The notes below the pieces were generated by a model. That model ran no database searches. It was not told the DNA's origin and worked only from the letters and a program-made list of their open reading frames with translations. This document shows, one piece after another, positions 18,174 to 27,241 of a stretch of 54,121 bases of DNA. The translations under genes were made by a program, and so were the position numbers. Source of the stretch: Rhodobiaceae bacterium (lineage in GTDB: Bacteria > Pseudomonadota > Alphaproteobacteria > Rhizobiales > TMED25); NCBI GenBank assembly GCA_018651345.1, contig JABIEF010000031.1, positions 1 through 54,121 of the forward strand, in the 5' to 3' direction. Position 1 is the stretch's first letter, and each line of letters starts with the position of its first letter.

Positions 18174-19655
18174 ATGATTGGGAAAAGTCGCCGAAAATCT
18201 GATAGCGGTGGTAATTATTGGCCTGGTTTTGTCGATGCAATGGCAACCATCCTATTGGTAATAATGTTTTTACTGACTGTTTTTATTTTATCACAGTTTT
18301 ACCTAGCAAATGAAATCTCTGGTAAGGACAATGCACTTGAAGAATTACGCGAACAACTTGCTGATCTTAATAGCGTCCTCTCAATTGAACGCCTTCAAAA
18401 TAATGAATTAGAAAAAGATATTTTAAATTTAGAAATTAGTATTTCAGAACTTGAAATTGAAAAAACAAGCTTAATAAATGATCTATCTATTGCAAATGAA
18501 GAACTGGTAGTGCTTCAGGATGAAGTCATTAAGATTACAACTGAGTATGAAAATAAAATAATAATTCTTGAAGATAATATAGAAGACAGAATTCTTCAAT
18601 ATGAATTGCAGCGTGATGAATTAGCAAATAGGAATAAAATAATTTTAGACCTAGGTGCAAAAGAAAAGGAAATAAGTAATCAATTAGCAGTTAAAAATAT
18701 AGAGATAGAAAAAAAACTAGAAAGAATTAATAAAGATGATTTAAAAATTATTGCCCTCAATAATAAGATTAATATCAAAGAATCAAAAATATTAGAAATA
18801 GAACAAAAGCTTATCAAATCTGGGCAAATAATAATAGATATAAGGAAGAAAAATGAAGAATTGGATCGAGGGCTATTAAATCTTAATAAGACTATTAGCA
18901 GTATTACTAGTTCAAATAAATCTAGTGAACAAGTGATCATAGACCTTAGAAAGAAAGATATTGAGAGCTCATCTAAAGTATTAGATTTGAAAAATAGTAT
19001 TAAAAATTTATACGGAAAATCATATAAAGCGAATGATGAAATAAAAATCTTAAATATACAACTAAAAGCTCTTAGAAAACAAATGCTTGAGATGCAAGCT
19101 TTATTAGATGATTCTAAAGACAGAGATATAGATCAAAAAGCTAGGATATCCGATCTTGGGAAAAAACTCAATCTTGCGCTAGCCCAAAAAGTAAAAGAAT
19201 TATCGGAATATAGATCAGAGTTTTTTGGAAAATTAAAAGAAATATTAGGTGACAGAAGTGATATTAAAATAATAGGTGATAGGTTTATCTTTCAATCAGA
19301 AGTTCTCTTTGGTAGTGGTGAATCTGAAATTAATATCGAAGGAAAGCGTCAACTAGCTAAACTTAGTGGAGCAATCCTTGACCTTATGGATGAAATACCC
19401 AGCGACGTTAATTGGATACTAAGGGTTGATGGTCATACAGATAAACAGCCTATTAAAAATGCTAAATTTAATTCAAATTGGGAGTTATCATCAGCTAGAG
19501 CCATATCAGTAGTCAAATTTCTAATACAAATGGGAATTCCACCAAACAGATTAGCGGCAACAGGACTTGGAGAATTCCAACCAATTGATAACTATGATGA
19601 CCAAGAAGGCTATAGAAAAAATCGAAGGATTGAATTAAAATTAACTGAGGGGTAA
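18174..19655 (+). CDS. MotB/OmpA-like peptidoglycan-binding protein with long coiled coil
   Basis: A 493-residue inner-membrane protein. A short basic N-terminus is followed by one membrane helix (about 18-43) that carries Asp21 in GFVDAMATILLV, in the position of the proton-accepting Asp of MotB/TolR proteins. Residues about 45-340 are a long coiled coil. The C-terminal OmpA-family domain (about 370-490) contains the peptidoglycan-binding pattern DGHTDKQP, NWELSSARAISV and NRRIELKL. With the preceding MotA-like gene, 15 bp upstream, it probably forms a proton-driven envelope complex. The coiled coil is much longer than in flagellar MotB, which suggests reach across the periplasm. Confidence 0.85.
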   Translation: MIGKSRRKSDSGGNYWPGFVDAMATILLVIMFLLTVFILSQFYLANEISGKDNALEELREQLADLNSVLSIERLQNNELEKDILNLEISISELEIEKTSLINDLSIANEELVVLQDEVIKITTEYENKIIILEDNIEDRILQYELQRDELANRNKIILDLGAKEKEISNQLAVKNIEIEKKLERINKDDLKIIALNNKINIKESKILEIEQKLIKSGQIIIDIRKKNEELDRGLLNLNKTISSITSSNKSSEQVIIDLRKKDIESSSKVLDLKNSIKNLYGKSYKANDEIKILNIQLKALRKQMLEMQALLDDSKDRDIDQKARISDLGKKLNLALAQKVKELSEYRSEFFGKLKEILGDRSDIKIIGDRFIFQSEVLFGSGESEINIEGKRQLAKLSGAILDLMDEIPSDVNWILRVDGHTDKQPIKNAKFNSNWELSSARAISVVKFLIQMGIPPNRLAATGLGEFQPIDNYDDQEGYRKNRRIELKLTEG

Positions 19656-19795
19656 GTTTTTAAATTTTTCAAAAAGACTTACTGCTAATATTTCAAATAA
19701 AAAATATATTTACATATACCTATTGAGGTTTCTTAAATCTTAGTCTATAGATTCTATAAATTATATTTAACTTATTATTTTTAGAGAAGCATATT

Positions 19796-20020
19796 ATGAA
19801 AAAAGATACACATCCAGATTACCATAAGATTACAGTAGCTATGACTGACGGTACAGTTTTTGAGACCAAGTCAACTTACGGTAAAGAAGGTGATACACTT
19901 ACTCTAGATATAGACCCAACAAGTCATCCGGCTTGGACAGGAGGCTCTCAACACCTTTTAGATAGAGCTGGTAGAGTTAGTAAATTTAATAAGAAATTTG
20001 AAGGTTTCTTAGGTAAATAA
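19796..20020 (+). CDS. rpmE: 50S ribosomal protein L31
   Basis: A 74-residue bacterial L31 with [18 protein letters not shown] at the start and the RNA-binding SHPAWTGG and [10 protein letters not shown] pattern. It is the form lacking the zinc-binding Cys residues. A ribosome-binding site is weak (AGAAGC before ATG). It lies 140 bp behind the OmpA-like gene, as in many alphaproteobacteria. Confidence 0.96.
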   Translation: MKKDTHPDYHKITVAMTDGTVFETKSTYGKEGDTLTLDIDPTSHPAWTGGSQHLLDRAGRVSKFNKKFEGFLGK

Positions 20021-20102
20021 AATCCTTTCAAAAATGCTACTAAGCATAATATTTTTACATATTGTATCTTATGTCTAATTTCTTTACAGAGAAGTAAAAT
20101 CT

Positions 20103-21077
20103 ATGAAAATAGTTGATATTATTGACCATGGGAAAAATAATAAACTAGTAATAAGAGATATTATAATACCAGAACCCTCTGGTAAAGAAATTCTTATTGA
20201 AGTTAAGGCAGCTGGGGTTAATAGACCGGATATACTTCAGAGGATGGGTATGCACCCACCACCATCCGGCGCACCTCATAATCCTGGTTTAGAAATTTCA
20301 GGAATTATAACAAAATGTGGTAAGGATGTTGTTCGATACAAAGTTGGAGATGCAGTCTTGGCTCTTGTACCAGGTGGCGGTTATTCAGAATATTGTATTG
20401 CTCATGAAAATCTTAGTCTTCCTATACCAAAAAATTTATCCTTTATAGAAGCAGCAGCTATACCTGAAACTTTTTATACAGTGTGGAGCAATATCTTTGA
20501 TATAGGAGAGCTTAAAAAAGGTGAAAATTTTCTAGTGCATGGCGGATCAAGTGGTATTGGGTCAACCGCAATTCAAATCGCCAAAGCGTTTTCAGCAAAT
20601 GTGATCACAACTACAAGCAGCGCATTAAAATGTAGTAAGTGCCTTGAAATAGGAGCTGATCTTGCTATAAATTATAGTGTTGATGATTTTGTATCCGTAA
20701 TAAAGGACTCGATATTCAAAGAAATTAATTTAACATTGGATATGGTGGGTGGAGATTATACCTTAAGAAACTATAATGTAGCTGCACAGCATGGACGAAT
20801 TGTTCAAATTGCTTTTTTAAAAGGGAAAATAGTAGAAACAGATATTCATCTAATGATGAGAAAAAAATTAAAACATACAGGTTCCACCCTTAGATCTCAA
20901 AGTATTAAATTTAAGTCTGAAATAACTAAAAAATTAGAAAAAAAAATATGGCCTTTATTAGAGAAAAATCAAATAAAACCAGTAGTTTATCAAACTTTCC
21001 CATTAGAAGAAGCTGAGTTAGCCCATAAACTTATGACTTCTGGTAAACATTTTGGTAAAATTATACTAACAGTTTAG
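20103..21077 (+). CDS. NAD(P)H:quinone oxidoreductase, zinc-free MDR family
   Basis: A 324-residue medium-chain dehydrogenase/reductase of the quinone oxidoreductase (PIG3-like) group. The N-terminal catalytic domain has VKAAGVNRPDILQRMG and HNPGLEISGII. The cofactor domain has LVHGGSSGIGSTAIQIAKAF (glycine-rich NADPH site near residue 150). The zinc ligands of alcohol dehydrogenases are absent, as expected for the group. The substrate is not determinable. It sits between rpmE and the TrcR gene. Confidence 0.9.
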   Translation: MKIVDIIDHGKNNKLVIRDIIIPEPSGKEILIEVKAAGVNRPDILQRMGMHPPPSGAPHNPGLEISGIITKCGKDVVRYKVGDAVLALVPGGGYSEYCIAHENLSLPIPKNLSFIEAAAIPETFYTVWSNIFDIGELKKGENFLVHGGSSGIGSTAIQIAKAFSANVITTTSSALKCSKCLEIGADLAINYSVDDFVSVIKDSIFKEINLTLDMVGGDYTLRNYNVAAQHGRIVQIAFLKGKIVETDIHLMMRKKLKHTGSTLRSQSIKFKSEITKKLEKKIWPLLEKNQIKPVVYQTFPLEEAELAHKLMTSGKHFGKIILTV

Positions 21078-21148
21078 ATATTAATTTAAATTAATCTATG
21101 CTATGAAATAATATTAAGTAGCTATAAGAAAATAACGGAGAAATAATA

Positions 21149-21832
21149 ATGGCGCAAATTCCACTAATGCCAAAAGCAACTGCAGTGTGGTTAGTAGAGA
21201 ATACTACTTTAACATTCGACCAAATTGCAAACTTTTGTAACTTGCATAGTCTGGAAATAAAAGGAATTGCAGATGGGGACGTCGCGCAAGGGATACGTGG
21301 TATGGATCCAATTATGGGAGGACAAATAACTAGATCAGAGCTAGAACTAGCACAAAAAGATAAAAATCATGTAATTATATTAAATAAGTCTGATGTTAAA
21401 TTACCTGAAATAAAAAAGAAAAGACAGCCTAAATATATGCCATTATCTCGAAGACAAGATAGGCCAACCGCAATTGCATGGCTTGTTAGAAATCACCCTG
21501 AATTAAAAGACTCTGAAATAATAAAATTAGTAGGGACAACAAAATCAACAATCAATGCTATTAGAGAACGGTCGCATTGGAATATTAGTAATATTCAACC
21601 TCAAGATCCTGTTGCATTGTCTTTATGCTCACAAATTGAATTAGATAATGCCGTGGTGAAGGCAGCTAAAAGATTAGAAAAAGAAACAGGAATATCACCG
21701 GATATTAATACATTAAAGCCAACCGATGTAACTGTTGATTATTATATAAAAAAAGAAACAGCCATTAATAATACCGAATCCCTAACCATTGATGATGTTT
21801 TTTCTAATAATAATGATGATAAAGCAGAGTAA
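21149..21832 (+). CDS. TrcR/DUF1013 cell-cycle regulator family protein
   Basis: A 227-residue protein of the DUF1013 family, called TrcR in Caulobacter where it is described as a cell-cycle transcriptional regulator. Visible features are an N-terminal helical region (MPKATAVWLVENTTLTFDQ) resembling a small HTH, the second similar half (RPTAIAWLVRNHPELKDSEI), and a basic linker between them. An ACGGAG ribosome-binding site precedes the ATG. The family is essentially restricted to alphaproteobacteria, which supports the taxonomic call. DNA targets cannot be told. Confidence 0.85.
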   Translation: MAQIPLMPKATAVWLVENTTLTFDQIANFCNLHSLEIKGIADGDVAQGIRGMDPIMGGQITRSELELAQKDKNHVIILNKSDVKLPEIKKKRQPKYMPLSRRQDRPTAIAWLVRNHPELKDSEIIKLVGTTKSTINAIRERSHWNISNIQPQDPVALSLCSQIELDNAVVKAAKRLEKETGISPDINTLKPTDVTVDYYIKKETAINNTESLTIDDVFSNNNDDKAE

Positions 21833-21891
21833 AAAGAAAAAAGAAATCATTACTATTAATTTTTTGTTTTTCAATAGAAAACTTTATCCTA

Positions 21892-22644
21892 ATGATCATT
21901 GATCCTTTATTTTATTTAATGGCTATACCATCAGTCATTATAATTGGCCTCTCAAAAGGAGGGCTAACTGGCATTGGCGCGTTAGCCGTACCATTAATGG
22001 CAATTGTTGCTTCCCCCCTTCAATCGGCTGCAGTTCTTATGCCCATATTAATGGTATTAGATTTAATTGCAGTTTGGATGTATAGAAAAACATTTGATAG
22101 AATAACATTAGCTATAACTGTTCCGGCTTCAATTGTAGGTATAATAATTGGCTGGGCTTTAGTATCACGAATTGATCCGAATGTTATCAGGATATTAATT
22201 GGCATAATTGCTGGAACTTTTACTATATCCTATTGGCTAAATAACAACCAAAAAGAATCTAAGGGGCATAGTGTTGTACGCGGAACTTTTTGGGGTTCCA
22301 TAACTGGATTTACTAGCTTTGTAACGCTAACAGGAGCCCCTCCATATCAAATGTACCTACTTCCATTAAAGCTGGAACAAAGAAAATATGCTGGAACTTT
22401 TATGATTTTCTTCTGGTTAAATAATATATTTAAATTTCCTTTGTTTATACAATTAGGAGAAATGAACAAAGCAACTTTGTTTACATCATTGGCTTTATTT
22501 CCAATAGCAGTAATTTCTACCTTTGTTGGGATATATATTGTTAAAAAAGTTCCTACAAAAATATTTTATAGAATTATTTATATTCTTCTATTCTTAGTTA
22601 GTATAAAATTAATATGGGACGGCTTTAGTAATATAATTAAATAA
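21892..22644 (+). CDS. TauE/SafE-family membrane transporter
   Basis: A 250-residue integral membrane protein with about seven to eight hydrophobic segments and the family pattern GLSKGGLTGIGALAVPLMA near the N-terminus, repeated in a second half (TSFVTLTGAPPYQMYLLP). Members export or import sulfite, organosulfonates or related C2 compounds; the substrate here is unknown. It is followed 18 bp later by purE but shows no functional link. Confidence 0.85.
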   Translation: MIIDPLFYLMAIPSVIIIGLSKGGLTGIGALAVPLMAIVASPLQSAAVLMPILMVLDLIAVWMYRKTFDRITLAITVPASIVGIIIGWALVSRIDPNVIRILIGIIAGTFTISYWLNNNQKESKGHSVVRGTFWGSITGFTSFVTLTGAPPYQMYLLPLKLEQRKYAGTFMIFFWLNNIFKFPLFIQLGEMNKATLFTSLALFPIAVISTFVGIYIVKKVPTKIFYRIIYILLFLVSIKLIWDGFSNIIK

Positions 22645-22662
22645 TAATTAAATGAGAAAAAA

Positions 22663-23148
22663 ATGCATAAAATCGCAATTATAATGGGCTCACAATCAGA
22701 TTGGGCAACAATGCGCCATTCAACTAAGATACTAGATGACTTAGATATTGATTATAGAACAATGATAATATCTGCACACAGAACTCCGGAAAGATTATAC
22801 GAGTTTGCAAAAAATGCTGAAAAAAAAGGCTTTAATATAATTATCGCTGGTGCAGGTGGAGCAGCTCATTTACCTGGTATGGTTGCATCACTTACCGCCT
22901 TACCAGTTCTCGGTATTCCAATAAAATCTAAATTACTTTCAGGTCTAGACAGCTTGCTTTCAATCGTCCAAATGCCGGCAGGAATCCCAGTTGGAACATT
23001 AGCGATAGGGAAACCTGGCGCTATTAACGCAGCCCTTCTTGCAGCCTCTATAATTGCTGGTAGTGATAAAATTATCAGTAAAAAATTAACTGAATGGAGG
23101 AATGCTCAAACAAAATTAGTGGACGAGAAACCAACTGAAGATGAATAA
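22663..23148 (+). CDS. purE: N5-carboxyaminoimidazole ribonucleotide mutase (PurE)
   Basis: Purine biosynthesis enzyme that converts N5-CAIR to CAIR. The 161-residue protein starts with [14 protein letters not shown] and has SAHRTPERL and [16 protein letters not shown], with [20 protein letters not shown]; these form the CAIR-binding site of class I PurE. It overlaps purK by 8 bp, so the two steps are translationally coupled. Confidence 0.97.
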   Translation: MHKIAIIMGSQSDWATMRHSTKILDDLDIDYRTMIISAHRTPERLYEFAKNAEKKGFNIIIAGAGGAAHLPGMVASLTALPVLGIPIKSKLLSGLDSLLSIVQMPAGIPVGTLAIGKPGAINAALLAASIIAGSDKIISKKLTEWRNAQTKLVDEKPTEDE

Positions 23149-24220
23149 AAATATTGGCTCTGAATCAAATAAAATGATTGGGATCCTGGGAGGAGGCCAA
23201 TTAGGAAGCATGCTTGCAATAGCGGCAAATAAATTAGGGTTAAAAACACATATTTATAGCTCTAGTAAAGATAGTCCAGCATTTAATTATGCTACTAAAT
23301 ATACTTTAGCAGATTATAACAATCAAATAGCTCTTAAGGACTTTGTTGAAGATGTAGATATTGCAACTATTGAATTTGAAAATATCCCAGAGCAAACTCT
23401 AAATTATATTTCAGACTGCGTCCCTCTTTATCCTAATAAAGAATCAATTTTCTTAAGCCAAGATCGTTTTTTAGAAAAAAATTTTATAAGACAAAATGGG
23501 GTAGAAGTTGCAGATTTTATAGAAATAAACAACAAAGAAGACATAAAAAAATGGGATTTCAGTCTAAAGCCAGGGATACTTAAAACAAGAAAATTTGGCT
23601 ACGACGGCAAAGGTCAAAAATTAATTAACTCTATGAGAATGTGTGAAGAATATTTTATTGGACTAAATAATGTTCCATGCATAATAGAAGAAGTTATACC
23701 CTTTCATATGGAAGTTTCAACTATTACAACAAGATCGCAAGACGGATCAATAGAAATTTTTGAACCTTCAAGGAATATTCATAAAAATCATATTTTGCAT
23801 ACGTCTAGCATTCCATCAGGATTATCTAGTAGCTTAATTGAGAAGTTATATGAAATATCAAAATTGATTATATCAAAACTAAATTATATCGGTGTTTTAT
23901 CAATTGAATTTTTTATAACAAATAATAATATCAAGGTTAATGAAATTGCTCCAAGAGTCCATAATTCTGGTCACTGGACTATGAATGGTGCTAATGTATC
24001 TCAATTCGAACAACACATTAGAGCAATTAGTAATATGCCACTTATAAAACCAAAAACGCTACATTCATTAGAAATGCTAAACATCATTGGAACTGATATT
24101 CATTATTGGGAGAAATCAAATGATAACGAAGATAGAAAGATTCACATTTATGGAAAAACAGAAATTAAAAAGGGCAGAAAACTAGGTCACGTTAATTCTA
24201 TTAAGAGATTTAAAAAATAA
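23141..24220 (+). CDS. purK: N5-carboxyaminoimidazole ribonucleotide synthase (PurK)
   Basis: ATP-grasp enzyme making N5-CAIR from AIR, bicarbonate and ATP, feeding Pur[18 protein letters not shown] is the N-terminal signature, followed by [24 protein letters not shown] and [14 protein letters not shown]. Length 359 is normal. The annotated ATG lies inside the end of purE; an alternative Met 11 residues later (MIGILGGG) would also make a full enzyme. The stop codon lies within a long A/T inverted repeat. Confidence 0.96.
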   Translation: MNKNIGSESNKMIGILGGGQLGSMLAIAANKLGLKTHIYSSSKDSPAFNYATKYTLADYNNQIALKDFVEDVDIATIEFENIPEQTLNYISDCVPLYPNKESIFLSQDRFLEKNFIRQNGVEVADFIEINNKEDIKKWDFSLKPGILKTRKFGYDGKGQKLINSMRMCEEYFIGLNNVPCIIEEVIPFHMEVSTITTRSQDGSIEIFEPSRNIHKNHILHTSSIPSGLSSSLIEKLYEISKLIISKLNYIGVLSIEFFITNNNIKVNEIAPRVHNSGHWTMNGANVSQFEQHIRAISNMPLIKPKTLHSLEMLNIIGTDIHYWEKSNDNEDRKIHIYGKTEIKKGRKLGHVNSIKRFKK

Positions 24221-24255
24221 AAAAATAGCAAATCGTTTTTTATTTTTTTATTTGC
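24215..24255 (+). terminator. Candidate terminator or attenuator after purK
   Basis: A 12-bp perfect A/T inverted repeat (24215-24226 with 24242-24253) surrounds a second possible stem, GCAAAT (24228-24233) with ATTTGC (24250-24255), and contains T-runs at 24236-24241 and 24243-24249. It could stop transcription between purK and rpsU. Stem stability is low because it is almost all A/T, so the call is tentative. Confidence 0.35.
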
Positions 24256-24322
24256 AATACGGAATAAATAATATATAAAATATTTATAGTTTAAAACTTT
24301 ATTAAATTGATTGGATAATTCA

Positions 24323-24535
24323 TTGCAAGTAACAGTTCGAGATAACAACATAGATCAAGCTCTTAAAGCTCTTAAAAAAAAGATGCAACGTGAAGGTATT
24401 TTTAGAGAAATGAAACTACGTAATCATTATGAAAAACCTTCAGAGAAAAAGGCAAGAGAAAGAGCCGAGGCGATAAGACGTGGAAGAAAACTTGCAAGAA
24501 AAGCTCAACAAAGAGAGAGTGGAACTGCCCTATAA
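24323..24535 (+). CDS. rpsU: 30S ribosomal protein S21 (TTG start)
   Basis: Small basic S21, 70 residues from TTG at 24323, giving [20 protein letters not shown], the usual alphaproteobacterial N-terminus. A longer reading from TTG 24311 adds four unusual residues, and its first bases (TTGGAT) look instead like the ribosome-binding site for 24323 (GGA seven nt upstream). The conserved [15 protein letters not shown] and basic C-terminus are intact. Confidence 0.93.
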   Translation: MQVTVRDNNIDQALKALKKKMQREGIFREMKLRNHYEKPSEKKARERAEAIRRGRKLARKAQQRESGTAL

Positions 24536-24581
24536 AATTTTATTAGTTTTTTGCTTACATTATAATTAGAAAAATATTATT

Positions 24582-25430
24582 GTGAAATTTTATAATATTA
24601 TAGAATTAAAAGATTTATATATAATTTTTTTGTTAATCCCTTTTGTTTCCTCCTGCACTAGCAACAAACTCATCACAGAATTCAGTTCCAATATCATACC
24701 CAATAATATTAATTTATACGAAGATAACTTTAAATCTATAAATATAGCCATTGTAAAAGAACCTTTAAATCCCAAATTATATAATTTGAGAGGCATAGAA
24801 TATGCAAAGATTGGTTTCTTCGATGAATCTATTCAAGATTTTCAAAAAGCCATAAAATTAGACCCCAGTTATTATCAGGCCATATACAATGAAGGTCAGT
24901 CCTATTTAAATATAGGTAATACAAAAAAAGCTATTGATAATTTTAATAAATGCATTGAAATAGCTCCAAATTACTCAAAGGCTTATTTAAGTAGAGGCAT
25001 CTATTACAAAAAAAATCAGTATTATGAAATGGCACTAAATGATTTTAATGACTCTATAAAATATGATAAAAATAGTTCTGATGCCTACCATCATAGAGGG
25101 TCATTATACCAATTACTCAAGAAACAAAATAATGCGGTACAAGACTTTGACAAATCAATATCGCTAAAGCGAAATAATTATGTATCATTATATTCACGAG
25201 CGTTATCCTATATAGCAATTAGGCGCTATAATTCTGCTATAGACGACTTAAATCAGGTACTATTTTCAGAGCCTAATTTTCTTAATGCGCTATTTGCAAG
25301 AGCTAAGACATATGAATATTTAGAAAAATATAGTCTAGCTATAAAAGATTATGAAGAAATTATCAGAATTGATAAAAATAATAAGCATGCAAAAAAGTCT
25401 ATTTCCTTTATAAAAAGAAAAAAACTATAA
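24582..25430 (+). CDS. TPR-repeat lipoprotein
   Basis: A 282-residue protein read from GTG 24582. A hydrophobic segment ends in a lipobox-like VSSC (Cys about residue 25), so it is probably a lipoprotein. From about residue 55 to the end there are at least six tetratricopeptide repeats (e.g. PKLYNLRGIEYAKIGFFDES, YYQAIYNEGQSYLNIGNTKKA, SKAYLSRGIYYKKNQYYEMA) with conserved aromatic/Ala/Gly spacing. The role is unknown; NlpI-like adaptor functions are a possibility but cannot be shown. Its stop overlaps the convergent pntB stop by 6 bp. Confidence 0.8.
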   Translation: MKFYNIIELKDLYIIFLLIPFVSSCTSNKLITEFSSNIIPNNINLYEDNFKSINIAIVKEPLNPKLYNLRGIEYAKIGFFDESIQDFQKAIKLDPSYYQAIYNEGQSYLNIGNTKKAIDNFNKCIEIAPNYSKAYLSRGIYYKKNQYYEMALNDFNDSIKYDKNSSDAYHHRGSLYQLLKKQNNAVQDFDKSISLKRNNYVSLYSRALSYIAIRRYNSAIDDLNQVLFSEPNFLNALFARAKTYEYLEKYSLAIKDYEEIIRIDKNNKHAKKSISFIKRKKL

Positions 25431-26822
25431 CGATTTAACTATATTTTCAACCATCTTTTTTGCATCACCAAAAAGCATCATAGTGTTATCTCTAAAGAAC
25501 AATTCATTCTGCACTCCTGCATAACCAGATGCCATAGATCTTTTAATAAACAATACAGTCCCAGAACGCTCTACATCGAGAATTGGCATTCCATATATCG
25601 GACTCTGCGGGTCAGTCTTCGCAGCAGGGTTTGTTACGTCATTAGCGCCTATAACAAAAGTAACGTCTGTCTGACTAAACTGTGAATTAATATCTTCTAA
25701 CTCATACACCTCATCATAGGGTACTTGTGCTTCAGCCAATAAAACATTCATATGACCAGGCATACGACCAGCAACCGGGTGTATGGCATAAGAAACACTT
25801 ACCCCCGCTTTCTTTAGCTCATCAACCATTTCACGAAGCGCGTGTTGTGCTTGTGCAACTGCCATACCATAACCAGGTACTATTATAACAGACCCAGCGT
25901 TTTTCATAATGAAAGCAGCGTCTTCTGCTGACCCTCTTTTTACTGGTCTATTCTCATCAGTATCTGAGCTTACAGAATTATTATCACTGCCAAATCCACC
26001 TAATATCACATTAAAAAATGATCTATTCATCCCCTTACACATTATATAGGATAATATTGCACCAGATGATCCAACAAGAGCCCCTGTAATTATTAATGCT
26101 GTATTACCTAATGTGAAACCTATTCCAGCTGCTGCCCATCCAGAATATGAGTTTAACATTGATATCACAACCGGCATATCTGCACCTCCAATTGGGATAA
26201 TAATTAAAATTCCTATTAACAATGCTGTGAACGTCAGAGCCCAAAAAATGAAATGTGATTCGGTTAAAGAGAATGCTATTATCATTAACACTAAACTAAT
26301 ACCTATAAGAAGATTTATAAGGTGTTGCTTTGGAAATGTAAGTGGAGACCCTGATACTAAACCCTGTAACTTTGTAAACGCAACTATTGAACCCGTAAAT
26401 GTTATTGCCCCTATAGTAACACCTAGACCCATTTCTACGAGACTAGACATATGCATGTTGCCGGGACTACCAATACCCATAGCAGCTGGAGCATATAACG
26501 CTGCTGCCGCAACTAAAACTGCAGCTAAACCAACTAAAGAATGAAATGCAGCAACTAATTGAGGCATCGCGGTCATTGGAATTTTACGTGCAATATATAT
26601 GCCTATACCACCACCGATTGTTATACCTAATATAATTAACATTCCATCTAAAATATTTGTTGTAGCTGAAATCGTTAAAGTTGTTAATACAGCGATCGCC
26701 ATTCCTGATATACCAAAAATATTACCAAGTCGTGCAGATTCTGGATTCGACAAGCCTCTAAGCGCTAGGATAAAACAAACACCTGAAACTAAGTATAAAA
26801 ATGCTACAATATTTGCTGACAA
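25425..26822 (-). CDS. pntB: NAD(P) transhydrogenase subunit beta
   Basis: Proton-translocating transhydrogenase subunit, 465 residues. About nine hydrophobic segments form the membrane domain II part (about 1-265), then a linker and the NADP-binding domain III (from about 290) with VPGYGMAVAQAQHALREM, HPVAGRMPGHMNVLLAEA, VIGANDVTNPAA and FIKRSMASGYAG. All are intact. It is the last of three pnt genes and converges on the TPR lipoprotein gene. Confidence 0.97.
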   Translation of the reverse strand: MSANIVAFLYLVSGVCFILALRGLSNPESARLGNIFGISGMAIAVLTTLTISATTNILDGMLIILGITIGGGIGIYIARKIPMTAMPQLVAAFHSLVGLAAVLVAAAALYAPAAMGIGSPGNMHMSSLVEMGLGVTIGAITFTGSIVAFTKLQGLVSGSPLTFPKQHLINLLIGISLVLMIIAFSLTESHFIFWALTFTALLIGILIIIPIGGADMPVVISMLNSYSGWAAAGIGFTLGNTALIITGALVGSSGAILSYIMCKGMNRSFFNVILGGFGSDNNSVSSDTDENRPVKRGSAEDAAFIMKNAGSVIIVPGYGMAVAQAQHALREMVDELKKAGVSVSYAIHPVAGRMPGHMNVLLAEAQVPYDEVYELEDINSQFSQTDVTFVIGANDVTNPAAKTDPQSPIYGMPILDVERSGTVLFIKRSMASGYAGVQNELFFRDNTMMLFGDAKKMVENIVKSL

Positions 26823-26826
26823 ATTA

Positions 26827-27231
26827 CTAAACCTTCTTTTTATACATCGCTAACATGCGATGGCTGACGAGGAACCCCCCAAATATATTAATTGAAGCAA
26901 GTATTAATGCAAAAAAACCAAATGTTTTAGCATAAAATATATCACTTGCTTCCGCTGATCCTGGTATAAAATTAGCTCCTACAGATAATAATGCACCAAC
27001 AATGATTACAGATGATATTGCATTAGTAACCGACATAAGAGGAGTATGTAATGCTGGAGTAACACTCCAAATAACATAATATCCTATAAATATAGCTAGT
27101 ATAAATATTGACAACCTAAACATAAAGGGGTCAACTACATCAAGTACACCAGCGTGTTCTAAATTTGAAACAAGTGTTATTGCCTCCACATTAGCTGCGT
27201 CAATTACATTTACTATAGATTCTTTGTTCAT
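26827..27231 (-). CDS. pntAB: NAD(P) transhydrogenase subunit alpha part 2
   Basis: A 134-residue membrane piece corresponding to the C-terminal part of the fused enterobacterial PntA. Three hydrophobic helices are visible (about 42-62, 68-90, 100-125), with the conserved WSVTPALHTPLMSVTNAISS pattern. In alphaproteobacteria the alpha subunit is normally split in this way. It lies between pntA1 and pntB with 4-10 bp spacing. Confidence 0.94.
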   Translation of the reverse strand: MNKESIVNVIDAANVEAITLVSNLEHAGVLDVVDPFMFRLSIFILAIFIGYYVIWSVTPALHTPLMSVTNAISSVIIVGALLSVGANFIPGSAEASDIFYAKTFGFFALILASINIFGGFLVSHRMLAMYKKKV

Positions 27232-27241
27232 AGTATCTCCA

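Noticed and set aside
26113-26853. Plus-strand open frames opposite pntB.
   Set aside because: They are shadows of a well-conserved gene; their translations show no domain or start context.
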